64,000 nt of DNA from Monomorium pharaonis (lineage: Eukaryota; Arthropoda; Insecta; Hymenoptera; Formicidae), in assembly GCF_013373865.1 (NCBI RefSeq), contig NC_050468.1, positions 26,864,774 to 26,928,773 of the forward strand, read 5' to 3'. Below are positions 54,161-64,000 of the stretch, piece after piece. A program made the translations under genes and the position numbers. Under the pieces are notes generated by a model that saw only the letters and a list, made by a program, of their open reading frames with translations, ran no database searches and was not told the origin of the DNA. Numbering within the stretch: the stretch's first letter is position 1; each line of letters begins with the position of its first letter.

Positions 54161-56215
54161 AAGGTGACTTTTGATCCCGTAGTCCAATAAGATAGGCAAC
54201 CGCGTATCGAGAGGCTCGATAATTTCACTGAGTGAGTTCTGTCAAGGAGAGATAGTGACAGACGCAGATGTACTTGGCGTCCAGATGTATCCGTGTACGG
54301 CGTGATACGCGCGCATTACGTGCTGCATATACACACGCGCGCATGCCGTGTATGGGTCCACCTGAGTGAGCAGACGAGTGAGTGAGCACGGAGGAGAAGG
54401 TGTCTCACATGGGTGCCTCTGTTCCCTGCAACACGAGTCCCACAGATGGGGGAGACATCCGGGCAGCTGACGTTCAAATGAAACTGACTGACTGACTTCG
54501 GCTTAACCGACTCCACATCCTCCTTCGATTAAGGAGAACTACGTCCGGAGAGACTGGAGAACGCCAGGACAGAGGGGGGGGGGATTTGTGTGCGCGCCAT
54601 CAAATTATATTTCCTCGATATATGGCCGGCTAGAGCTCCTTAAGTATCCTTAAGTACTCCGCTGAATGGAAATAGCGTGGGAAAATAAGGACCGTTTATG
54701 ATCTTCGCTTAGCTCCTGGTCGAAATTTCGATTCTATCGTTTTCCTCGTCGTTATAATTTGTAAGCGCGTGTTAAAGATTCACTTTATGAGAACTATGGA
54801 GCCCCTCGCGCTTAAGTACGAGTTCGTCTATGCTGAATCTTGCTCACATCTTAGCTTCAATAATTCTTCGTGGCACACATCGATTACAATGTCGAATCAT
54901 TGTATTTTAATACGTTTTCGATTTTTCGTCGCTACTTTTATCTTATATTTTAAAGTCTCATTATCAATTTAGAAAATTTGATCTTGATATGTATTTTTCA
55001 CTAAAAGCTGTAATCAGTAAATTAAGTATCGTTTCTTGAAGATCAAAAATCAATCGTCAGTCTTCGAGCAGTCGAGAGCACGTGATAATCGAGTTGCTGA
55101 GTGACGAAAGATCATCTTGCATCTATATTTTCCCTGACACTGGAAATCCGAGCGAATGTTTGTAACCTGAACGATGCTCCGCAGGTTGGCACTTGTGCGG
55201 TTGCTATAGTCTGATTAATCAGAGGAAAGATATATGTTGAAATCTGAAATTTGCCGAAAAGATTTTATACATCCTTTTAAACTTCTTAGGACACGAAATT
55301 TGCGTCACAGTTAAACGCAGGTTGTTATTTTTGCCCAATTTGTACGCGACAGTTCTTGTAACGTGACGGTGTTTGCCATTGTGATTAAAATTGTTTTAAT
55401 GGCTCTTTGAAGCCACTGTGTACCACTTATGCATTCGGATCGATTGTGAGAATTGCAGCTTTCTCAATGTAAAATTAAAATAACAATACTTTATCAAGGA
55501 AATCAATGATTTTTCACGGCAATCTCAATCTACCCGCTTGCTGAACTTGTAATCAAAACGTCTTATCGTAATAACACCCTTGGTTAAGTGAAGTTTCATT
55601 GCCATGTAATAAGTCGTAATTAGTAATACGGTCGGCATGAAAAATTACTCGGGTTAAGCTTTCTCGTCGTGAAAACGGCGCCAGTATCGGGTTTATCCGT
55701 TAAAATTGCGTGGCATATACCTTATACGGCCACATGCGAGCACGCAATACCCCGACTTTCAGGAAACATAAAGGAGGGAAGATATCAATGAGACGAGCAC
55801 GAGTCAACAATATTGCCTTAGTATCGCGCGCATGATCGTGTAATTCGTGTAAACCGATACGCGCGAGTTGAACGACTTGTAACCCTAAGCGTCGATCGAA
55901 AGTCATTTGTCTCCTTATGCATCTGATTTTGCTTATATTTAAAAAGAATGCCTGCGAATCGCATTCGTATTCGCGAATGATTATCGTCTCGTATGAAAGT
56001 CGATAAGAGCCCGAGAATGTCACGTTCAAGAGGGCCCGCACGCGAAATAGCTTTTTGGCATCGTCATCTATATAGCCCCAGTTGTCTTTGCTTAGCGCTC
56101 ATTCGCACGTCGCATTCAATCGATAAGAATAATTGTATCCGTCTAGTCTAATGTAACAGAAAAATATTTCGATATTTTCGATTGCCCGCCATCAATATTC
56201 TTCGAATTAGCTCTA
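54161..56215. other. Non-coding stretch with G10 run
   Basis: Moderate GC at 54200-54560. A run of ten G lies at 54574-54583. The rest is AT-rich or mixed. The long minus frame at 55700-56041 begins with GTG rather than ATG and is not called. Confidence 0.35.
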
Positions 56216-56219
56216 ATCC

Positions 56220-57240
56220 TATTTTTTACTCCTTCTCAGGAGATATCCTCTAGACTTCTGGAAAGATCTGTCTCTTTCCCGGCTTTTCCATTCTGTCTCT
56301 CGTTCGGTACTTTCTCCGAGGTAGTCGCGAACAATTTTCGAACGGTTCTCCATTGTCCCTATCGAAAGGAACACTCGCCGGCCGCGCGCGCAGGATACCG
56401 TGGGGCACGACACGACGAGAGATGGTGCGCGCCATTTGTACGAGGGGAGGACAGAGGAAGTGGAGAGAAAAAAAAAAGAGAGATAGTGTACCCCAGGGAT
56501 GGGGAGTAGCCCGCCAAGAGCGAGAAGGTGAAAGAGACAGAGCGTGAGGGGCCAGGCCGGAGAGGGAGAGAGACCCTGTCTGTGTGGGACTCGCGTGAGG
56601 GCGAGCGGGACCGAGCGAACGAGCGAGAGACAAAAGGGAGGGAACGGATAAGAGGAAGCGTGGGCACTCAGGTGTGACTCTCCCGCGGGTTCTCCTGTGC
56701 CTCTCCTTGCCAGCAGCAACAGATACGCGCGCGCGGACCTTGGTCTCTCTCTCTCCCCGCTCGCTCGCTTGCGCGCGCGCGCGTCCGGAAGTGCTCTTTA
56801 TCTCTGTCGGTCTGTCCCCTTCGCCCGTACGCACACGGGCACGCACTACGCACGCGGGTGTCTGTCGCCGGTACGCGTAGTAACGTAACAACGTAACTCA
56901 CGAAATCGCTGAACCGTTCTCGCTCCTCGTTCTCTCGCGTGCCCCCTTTGCCAACCTTCTTAATAAAATTGCTCCGCAAACCACGCTCTCCGATAATTGC
57001 TCTTTGTTCGTTAAAGTTAATTCTTTGATTCGTGAGAGAAAACTTGCGCGACATAATCGTCAAATTTGTGTGTCAGCTGGTCGCTCCTTGCGAGTTAAAA
57101 TCGCGGAGCGATTCTTTCGCGTCTCTCCGTCTGTCTTTTGGTCCGCGCCGTATTTTCTTAGCATACGTTTGGTTTCCTCGGGCAGCAGGAGGGATCCGCA
57201 GAGTCAGATGAAGAATCTTTCGTCATGAACTTTAAACATA
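56220..57240. promoter_or_regulatory. CpG- and purine-rich island
   Basis: The plus strand is strongly purine-rich at 56450-56660 (GAGAGA, AAAAAAAAGAGAG), then highly CpG-rich at 56660-56900 with a GCGCGCGCGCG run at 56773-56783. Long minus-strand frames are Ser/Arg/Pro-rich and overlap in several phases, so they are compositional. A promoter or 5' leader is plausible. Confidence 0.3.
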
Positions 57241-59020
57241 ATCGCATTTAACTTTTTTTTTGGCGGGATTGTATTCGCGTGATCAAATCTAATGAATCTG
57301 CGGACAAAAGACGGTGCGCCGTCTACACACTAGACATCTGAAATTCATGTTGATAAGAAATGATAATAAAATAATAATTTTATCTTTTAGAGCACGTGTA
57401 ACTTTTGATACATAATTGCTGGATTTAATAAGAGCAGTCAAAACATTTCGTGCTGATATCGACGACTTAGATAAAAGTCTTCATCGAGTCTTTATCGGGA
57501 CACATTTCTGCCAAGGACACAATAAACATATGTATGTATTTATAATTGTTTTCTATACTACGTTTGCCTATGATTCAGCGCGTTTCCTTTATCGCTTCCT
57601 CGTTTTCAGATTATTTATAAAAAAAAAAGGCTGTTTATCAAGGGTTTGTCTCACCGCGATATCAGATAATCGACGTGCCACCCTTCATTTCGTATCCCGG
57701 ACATCGACTCAACAAAATTTCCTGGCGTACTCGTATAATGGACACGACGGTTAACGGCGGGTGTGCGTAGCAGGTGGTGTTGGGTATATACCAATACCGA
57801 GATAGTGTACGATACGGATATATCTAGTCGCAAACGGCTTTGCAATATTCAAAAAAAAAAGAAAACAATATTAGAACTGGTAAAAAGCATCCCATTTCCA
57901 TCAAAATTCTATACACAAAGTATTCGCGTGATCTTCTTCATAAAAAAGAACTGCTTATATTCAGAATTAAAAGAGATTTAAAATATGCAACATTTAATAT
58001 TGCAACATTAAACATGAAACCTTCAACATAATTAGTAACATAAGAGTATCTATGCACAGTTTTACATAATTATAAGGAAAAAAGGGAAAACCTTGTGGAA
58101 AAAGACGCGAAAGATGAACGTAAAGATGACGACGGAATAAGAAGAAAAAGAGAAATGTGAGGATAGATAAGATGAACATAGGCAAAAGCGTAGCACAATC
58201 GTGATCCGACGAGAAGAACCGTCGTGATAATATTCATGCAATTTTAAGGAACTTCCGCTCGTTTCGTTTTATGTGCAAATAGTAAAGGGCGTGCGCAAAA
58301 AAAAAAAAGAGATCGTATCAATTTTGTTTATGGATCTCCTTGACGATGCGATGATGAAAGAAAACGTAGGAAGCAACAAAAAAAAAAAGTATCACGCGCG
58401 AGAGCGAAATGAGTGGTACGGCGGAATAGTCGCTCTTCCCCGGTTGGACGCTAATCGGATGAAGAGATCAGCACGCTGGACAAGCTTCCCGGCTCTATAT
58501 GACTGTGGCTAGCTGCTGCTAGTCATATAACGCACGATACAAAAGCGCTTAATTTAATTGTTTAGATATTCGCTCTTATAATCACCATCACTCGCGCGCG
58601 AAAGAAGCTGCGCGCCACTGTTAAGTTAATGAAAATCTGGAACGAGTAAATCTAAATACGTTCAGTCGATCGTTTAAACTCTCTCCGCGATGTTATTACG
58701 ATACGATACACTGCACACTTTGCAATTTTTTTCCGAATAATCGAAATTGCGAATAATAACTTTGCAGAGTGCGTTTCTTAAAAGTCATTATTAATGTGTG
58801 CGTTGGAAGTAACGAGACGCTCTTATGTTTAAAATACTTGATTCCGTGACAAATTATTTTGTGAAATAACAATACGTCAGATAATTGTTCGACCGACAGA
58901 TTAGTTTCTAAAAGGAAAATGACATAATAATCAGTCGGCGCAAATTGTTGCTTTCCGGGCGCATAATGCATCTCCACGCATAGGATTAAAATAAAACGAG
59001 TTGCTAAATTGTTGCATTCC
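57241..59020. other. Non-coding stretch
   Basis: AT-rich or mixed, with poly-A runs at 57852, 58300 and 58379. No exon is supported. Confidence 0.35.
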
Positions 59021-59395
59021 TTCTCGGTAAGCCACGATTACATCTCCGGCGTTACCACGACCGGGGAACGAGGGGCGGATCGCGCGCGAGAGAGACGAGG
59101 GGACTAAAATAATTACGGGAAACCGAGGTTTAGAGAGCACCGAAGAGGAAAGGGAGCGAGAAGAGACGCGAGAGAAGACAACGAGGGGCGGCGCGCAGCG
59201 GAGGAGAGACGACAAGAGATTCCGGAGAAGCAATGCTAATTCCTGGCTCGGAGCCTCCGTCAGTCGGGAGCCTCCGAGAGGTTTCTCACCTTCTACGGTT
59301 TCCCTCCTCCAGTCTACGTAAGGGCCACTCGTCCGTCGCTCATCGGGGATGACTTCGCTAGGCACGACGTGTCGACTTCCGACTCAACTGATTGA
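59021..59395. other. GC- and purine-rich block
   Basis: Plus-strand GAGA/GCGAGAAGAG-rich sequence similar in style to the 56.5 kb island. The minus frame here starts with GTG and is compositional. Confidence 0.3.
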
Positions 59396-61815
59396 TTTTT
59401 CAGTAGAATTTCATATTTTCATTATATTATTTATTTAAAAAATGTATTTATTTATTGTTTTGTTGATTTTAATTTTTTTAATTTTAATTTATTTTAATTA
59501 ACATTATGTGTCTTTAGTGTATAATATTTAGAAAAAAGTCAGATCTACACAATTTAATGTTAAATAAAAAAAGAAAAACATAATACCAAAATATTACAAG
59601 TTTTACATGTATATTTATATAATAATTTATTTAAGTTAAAATAAAATAATATTTTTCAGTTGCTGTCATTCAGTAATAAAATAAAAACGTATAGTATCGT
59701 GTAGTATCATAAAATTTTAATTTTAATATTAAACATTTCCAAAGTTTGCGTTTTAATTGATCAATAGAACAAATATACATATATCATTTATTGATTTTAC
59801 AATATAATTAATATAAATGTTTTTATTTAATCAAACATATATAGCGGACATTGGCCAAGATCATCATCCGTAGAAAATGTATGACACCTAGCGGATATTA
59901 TACGAAGTATATAAGGCTTAACTGATAACTAATATATTATGTATTATTAAAATATAACATAAAATTTTGCATAATCTCTGCAAATTAATTTTTTATACCT
60001 ATTACTAATCTTGAGTGATAATTGTGTAAAAGTTGCGCGTTTGCTCTCTGTACTAAAAATCCAAATTCAAATTTATCCATATACTTACAAGATTTTTAAT
60101 TAATCACCTATCGGAAGGCAATGGTAAACCGGGAATATTTCATTGCTAATGATTAAAAATTGCCTCTTCTCTATTTCACATAATCGACTATCATAAAAAA
60201 CATCCTATGTATATGTTCGACAATAGTCAAATTACAATTTCTGTGAAGAAATCAATATAATATTCATAAATTTTTATCTATTTTTTTAGCGGTTTGTCAT
60301 TTAGCGAACAGTTACGATCGCAATGCGAGAAATGCTACATTCATCCACCCTGGCGAAGCAGAACGACCGTTACATCGTAAAGCCTACTGCATAGAAATTT
60401 ACATAAGCACAGCGTCTCGACTAATGAAACACTCAAAATAAATTCTGCGCAACAATATGGTGGCTCGTGTTGAGCGTCCCATCGGACAAGGCACTTTTGT
60501 GTGGCTACGCCTATTACTGTTATGTCAATTTGAGTGCGACGGTCTCAAGTTCTGCCAGCCAACTTCTCTTCTGCATCAACGATCAAAGAAAGAAAACCAC
60601 GCATGAGCGTCTCTCTAATATGCCCCTCGTTCGCGATCGTTCGGAAAGTTGTTGCGTATTTCTCGATAAAAGCACTTCCCGAACGCTCGAGTGAAATGTA
60701 CTCATTTAGAACGGATTGCACCAGTCGTCAATTAGCGTTAATCGTGGTTAATTTTCCCTGCATACGTTACATGCATACAACTAGGTCCATGATTTAGCAA
60801 AGGATTAGGGAGTAGCTAATCAGAAAATTACTAAAGCTAATTAATAAATATATAGATTCTTTAATTTAATAATCGTCTGAGTGCTGCTTTTATGTCAAAT
60901 CTTTGAACATTTAATTAATTTCTTTAGGTAAATCCTTTTTCACGTATTTATTAAAAATAAAAGCTTCGATAACGTAAATCAAGATTGTAATATATATCTA
61001 TATATCCGTGCTTATAAAACTGATTAACTGATATTATACTGCCGGACCGCCTTTGTGTTATAACGTAAAAGAATCTCGAATTATTTCAAAATAATCGTTC
61101 GAAGATTTTCTGAACTCTCTTCTGAAATTTAGGAGGAAGATTGAGACGAATCATAATTCAGCGCTGTCCATGATTGACGGAAGCTATCAATACCGTAATG
61201 TTCAGGTACTAACCGGAAGTAAGATCCACGTGCATCGCGGAGCCGTCAGAGAGAAGGAGAAAGGAGACAAGGGACAGCTTTATACTTTCCTAACAAGCGA
61301 CTCAATAAATCGATCACGTAAAAGAAACGTATACGCAACGGTTTTTTTTGCATATTCATGCACGGACATTAGTTTAAATGAATTCATTGGCAGTCTCGGA
61401 TTTAACCCATTTTGTAGCCTTACGATTTAAAAGTTTTAGAAAAGCGAAACATATAAATATAATTTTTTATAGAATAACAATTGTCAAGGCAAATTTATTT
61501 AAATATTAAAAACCTTTCTTCGGACTAAGCAAAGCTGTTTAATTAAATTTAATAAAATCCATATTAAAAGCGTATGACCATGCTTTGAGTTATGAACGCA
61601 AATGATTCGAACTGTAATGTTTCGTTGAATCAGCATTGCGGGAAGATCGAAGATAATGAGTCAACTGTCCTATAAAAATAACCTCTTATTTTTATATTTA
61701 AAAAACTATCTCCTAAGACACGCATTAAGACGATCGATTTGATCTGACCGCGTGTTCCCTTTAACGAAAAGTATAATAATTCTGGACCTGTTAAAAGTCG
61801 CGTTATAAAGTGTTT
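59396..61815. other. AT-rich non-coding stretch
   Basis: Long AT-rich DNA with balanced patches at 60300-60790 and 61140-61340. No supported gene or repeat. Confidence 0.4.
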
Positions 61816-61818
61816 TCC

Positions 61819-61879
61819 TCATTATTATCATCATCATCGTTATCGTCATCGTCATCATCAGCGTGGTCGTCGTCGTCGC
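61819..61879 (+). repeat. CAT/CGT trinucleotide repeat
   Basis: Imperfect array moving from ATT to ATC/CAT to CGTCAT to CGTCGT units over about 60 bases, next to a GC-balanced block at 61880-62220. Confidence 0.85.
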
Positions 61880-62577
61880 TCACGACAATCCCCCTTTCTC
61901 GATGAGAAAGCTCAATAAAAAGCACCGGGTGGCGAACACGATCTCACCGCATCTAAAATCACCCGGCGGTCCTGGATTGGTGATTGTATTAATTCACTTG
62001 ACGGAATACAGAATACGGGACGCAGGGTGTATACAGATGCCCGGGAGTTCGCGTGTGGATGTATTGTCTTCTCGGCTCCTTTCTCGCATTAGCATAAGAA
62101 TTCAGCGTGTGCCTGATGCGCCTATCAATCGGATTTCCCCCTCCCCTCTCTCCCTTCCCTCCACCCCCTCCCCCTCTGCCTCCCCTCTGATGAATCAAGA
62201 CTTAAATCTTGCACCATGATCAACCGGCAGTCCGAATGTCGAAACGTCGTCATCATCGATCGAAATCTGAAACACGTTGGCCCGTAAAACCGACAACTTT
62301 GGCCTCAAATGGCCGACACCTCGGAAAGTACAACGGCATTGCGACACGCGAGGATTGATCTTATCACGATTGGGACTCTTAATGGTCGCATTAACTGGCA
62401 AGATTCTGTCGGAATTGAATATCAGCGACGAAAAGATGTTCGAGCACGACCGGAAGACTGCAACGTACGCAGAAAGTTATTTATCTGTGACTTCATTAAA
62501 AAGTAACGAAGGCCTACGATAAACTTCAGTCGTCAATCATAAAACGTTAGACGACAATATCACAAATATTACCATAC
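61880..62577. other. GC-balanced block, no supported exon
   Basis: Non-simple sequence with a pyrimidine tract at about 62138-62190 (CCCCCTCCCCTCTCTCCCTT). Open frames exist on both strands but begin with non-ATG codons or overlap. A regulatory or untranslated role is possible. Confidence 0.25.
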
Positions 62578-63165
62578 CACTTTACTTTAGATAGTATTTT
62601 TTAAACAAAAGCTATAAATAAAACTTTAAAAACACATGTATCTAAATTAGAAAGTATTTTCCATCGAGATAATATAGCAATTGTGTAATTAATGTTTTTG
62701 TATGTAAGAATTCACTGAAGCATTTCATTCGATATAAAACACTTTTTGTTATTTATACAAATATTTTATGCTGCTCCGTAAGACGTATCGTGTGTATATA
62801 TCACGCGAATATATAAAAGTTAGATTAGATTTATTTTTAATAGATTTTAGAGCTGTTACTTATAACAATTTCGAATATTCGAAGATTCGGAAGAATTTAA
62901 AGTTTCGAAGCTTCAAACCTTCGAAACGAATTTCAAACTTCGAAGCTCCGAAGTTAAATTCGGACTTCAAAAGTTCGAAGCTTCAAAGTTTAAAGTTCGA
63001 ATATTCGAAATTATCAAAAGTAATCACCGGTAGTAGATTTTATATAGAAAACCCATGTATGAATTATTTATATTGTTTTAATTATCTAGGCAGATCATGG
63101 TTTTTATCAGTATTAATACAATAATTAATTTCTGAGAAATAAAGGGATTTTAGAAGATCCTGTAT
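62578..63165 (+). repeat. Interspersed repeat, copy 2, with internal TTCGAA-rich insert
   Basis: Diverged copy of 20196-20635 in the same orientation, longer because of the TTCGAA-rich segment (62867-63012). It shares the TAGTATTT, ATAAAACTTT, AGATTTTATATAGAAAA and AGATCATG-TTTTTAT blocks. Class unknown. Confidence 0.55.
62867..63012. repeat. TTCGAA-rich segment with 17-bp inverted ends
   Basis: AATTTCGAATATTCGAA (62867-62883) and its exact complement (62996-63012) bound a segment packed with TTCGAA, GAAGCTTC and related words. GAA-nn-TTC pairs such as GAATATTC and GAAGCTTC are heat-shock-element-like dyads. The pattern may instead be a self-complementary simple-sequence expansion. Confidence 0.6.
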
Positions 63166-63540
63166 CAGTATTGATAATTTTTCTTTATAAAATTATGAAT
63201 AATTGACGACTTGAAGAATGTACTGTGTTTCTTATTTATATTTTATTAATTTAATTTAATGTTATTTTATTTTGTTTTATTCTCGTCCATATATTTTTAT
63301 TATTTCTCTCAGACAACGAGCCTTTTCTTCTTGATCAATATATGATATAACCAAATATATCAATAAATTAAAATTAAATCTCTCTACCATGCAACAAGAA
63401 AATATAATTAAATGTCACATATAAGGTGTAAATGTGGCAATATTAAAATAACGTTACTCAAGCTGTAAATTAGCTAATGTAAGTTTTGTTTTTGAGATTA
63501 ACACGGTAATTTTCGAGTTCTTTGTTGCACGAAGCGTCTA
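63166..63540. other. AT-rich non-coding stretch
   Basis: Plain AT-rich DNA with nothing supported. Confidence 0.45.
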
Positions 63541-63900
63541 CGTGATTGTCCAAATTAAGAGGTGAAGGTTAAAAAATCGAGAGGGCCGAGTCGTTTCGGG
63601 CGCGTCGAATGCGCGTCGCGAAGTCGAAGTGAGGAACGAAAAGATCGACGATCCGGTGGCTCCAGTCCCAAGAACAGAAATTGTTACGTGCTCGCTCCGG
63701 CAGCGTGATCCGAATGCTCATGCGAATGGCGATCGGCCGCGGTCATCCAGAGCCGAGAGGAGAGACTCACGAGAGTCCCGTAGCGTTACTCAAGCGCGGA
63801 GGAGCTTTCTTCGACGGACGCGCACACGCGCGTATGCGTATGTACACGCACACGTACGCAGTGCCGTAGTCGCGGTGAAAAAATATCCCGAATAACGTTA
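63541..63900. other. CpG-rich block at the window edge
   Basis: A GC- and CpG-rich island. The long plus frame here begins with GTG. The block may be a promoter or 5' exon that continues a gene beyond the window. It ends with an alternating CGCACACGCGCGTATGCGTA tract. Confidence 0.3.
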
Positions 63901-64000
63901 CGTACTTATTGCAACTCTATTATGCGTGCAAACTGACAATTGCAATTTAGCGGCAATAATTTAAAAAAATCTGGAAGATAATAATTTATCTCGTATCGTC

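Noticed and set aside
55700..56041. 113-codon minus-strand frame
   Set aside because: Begins with GTG, with no splice or domain support, and amino-acid usage is unremarkable.
56250..56891. 213-codon minus-strand open frame
   Set aside because: No ATG-supported start. It is low-complexity Ser/Arg/Pro/Leu, with competing frames in several phases, as expected from a purine-rich CpG island.

Overview
The window looks like non-coding, gene-poor DNA from an insect nuclear genome, most likely a hymenopteran and plausibly an ant. This rests on inference. AT-rich stretches alternate with CpG-rich blocks that show no CpG depletion, GA/CT, GT and trinucleotide microsatellites are common, small palindromic MITE-type transposons are present, and there is no dense run of long open frames. 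I recognise no complete protein, rRNA, tRNA or CRISPR array. The window is most simply read as very long introns and intergenic sequence, with promoters, 5' exons and enhancers in the GC-rich blocks.

The best gene evidence is two short first-coding-exon candidates on the minus strand. The exon at 14672-14749 has a strong acceptor, a perfect start context (ACGATGG) and a GTGAGT donor, and its reading frame closes just past the donor. The segment at 40177-40291 encodes a signal peptide and ends at an ACAG|GTGAT donor. A TATA box and initiator lie about 200 bases upstream. Neither protein was identified, and their downstream exons would lie to the left or outside the window. Weaker candidates are a TATA-driven 5' exon ending in CAG|GTAAGG (12743-13199, +), a compact CCAAT/CRE/NRF1/TCT-type promoter followed by a 32-residue frame (18990-19192, +), an 80-residue possible tail-anchored protein (388-630, +) and a few ATG-started frames of about 86-100 codons.

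Layout: 1-5.6 kb is mixed sequence with a diverged motif present three times (3.8, 4.5 and 5.2 kb). 5.6-12.7 kb is mostly AT-rich. 12.7-15.2 kb holds the (TG)n array, a 646-bp composite foldback transposon and the 14.7 kb exon. 15.2-20.8 kb is AT-rich with a palindromic MITE and the 19.0 kb promoter candidate. 20.8-21.4 kb is an enhancer-like block rich in CAGGT, Grainyhead-like and NF-kB-like motifs. 28.2-29.1 and 30.4-32.7 kb are the strongest CpG islands. 34-38.6 kb has purine tracts, minisatellites and a nuclear-receptor-type motif cluster. 38.6-39.3 kb is a nested pair of MITEs. 40.2-40.5 kb is the signal-peptide exon with its promoter. 44-52 kb alternates CpG islands, microsatellites and another MITE. 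53.9-64 kb has scattered islands and the second copy of a repeat shared with 20.2-20.6 kb.

No pathway or operon-like cooperation between genes can be inferred. Gene-level calls need RNA-seq or homology searches, and confidences are set low accordingly.
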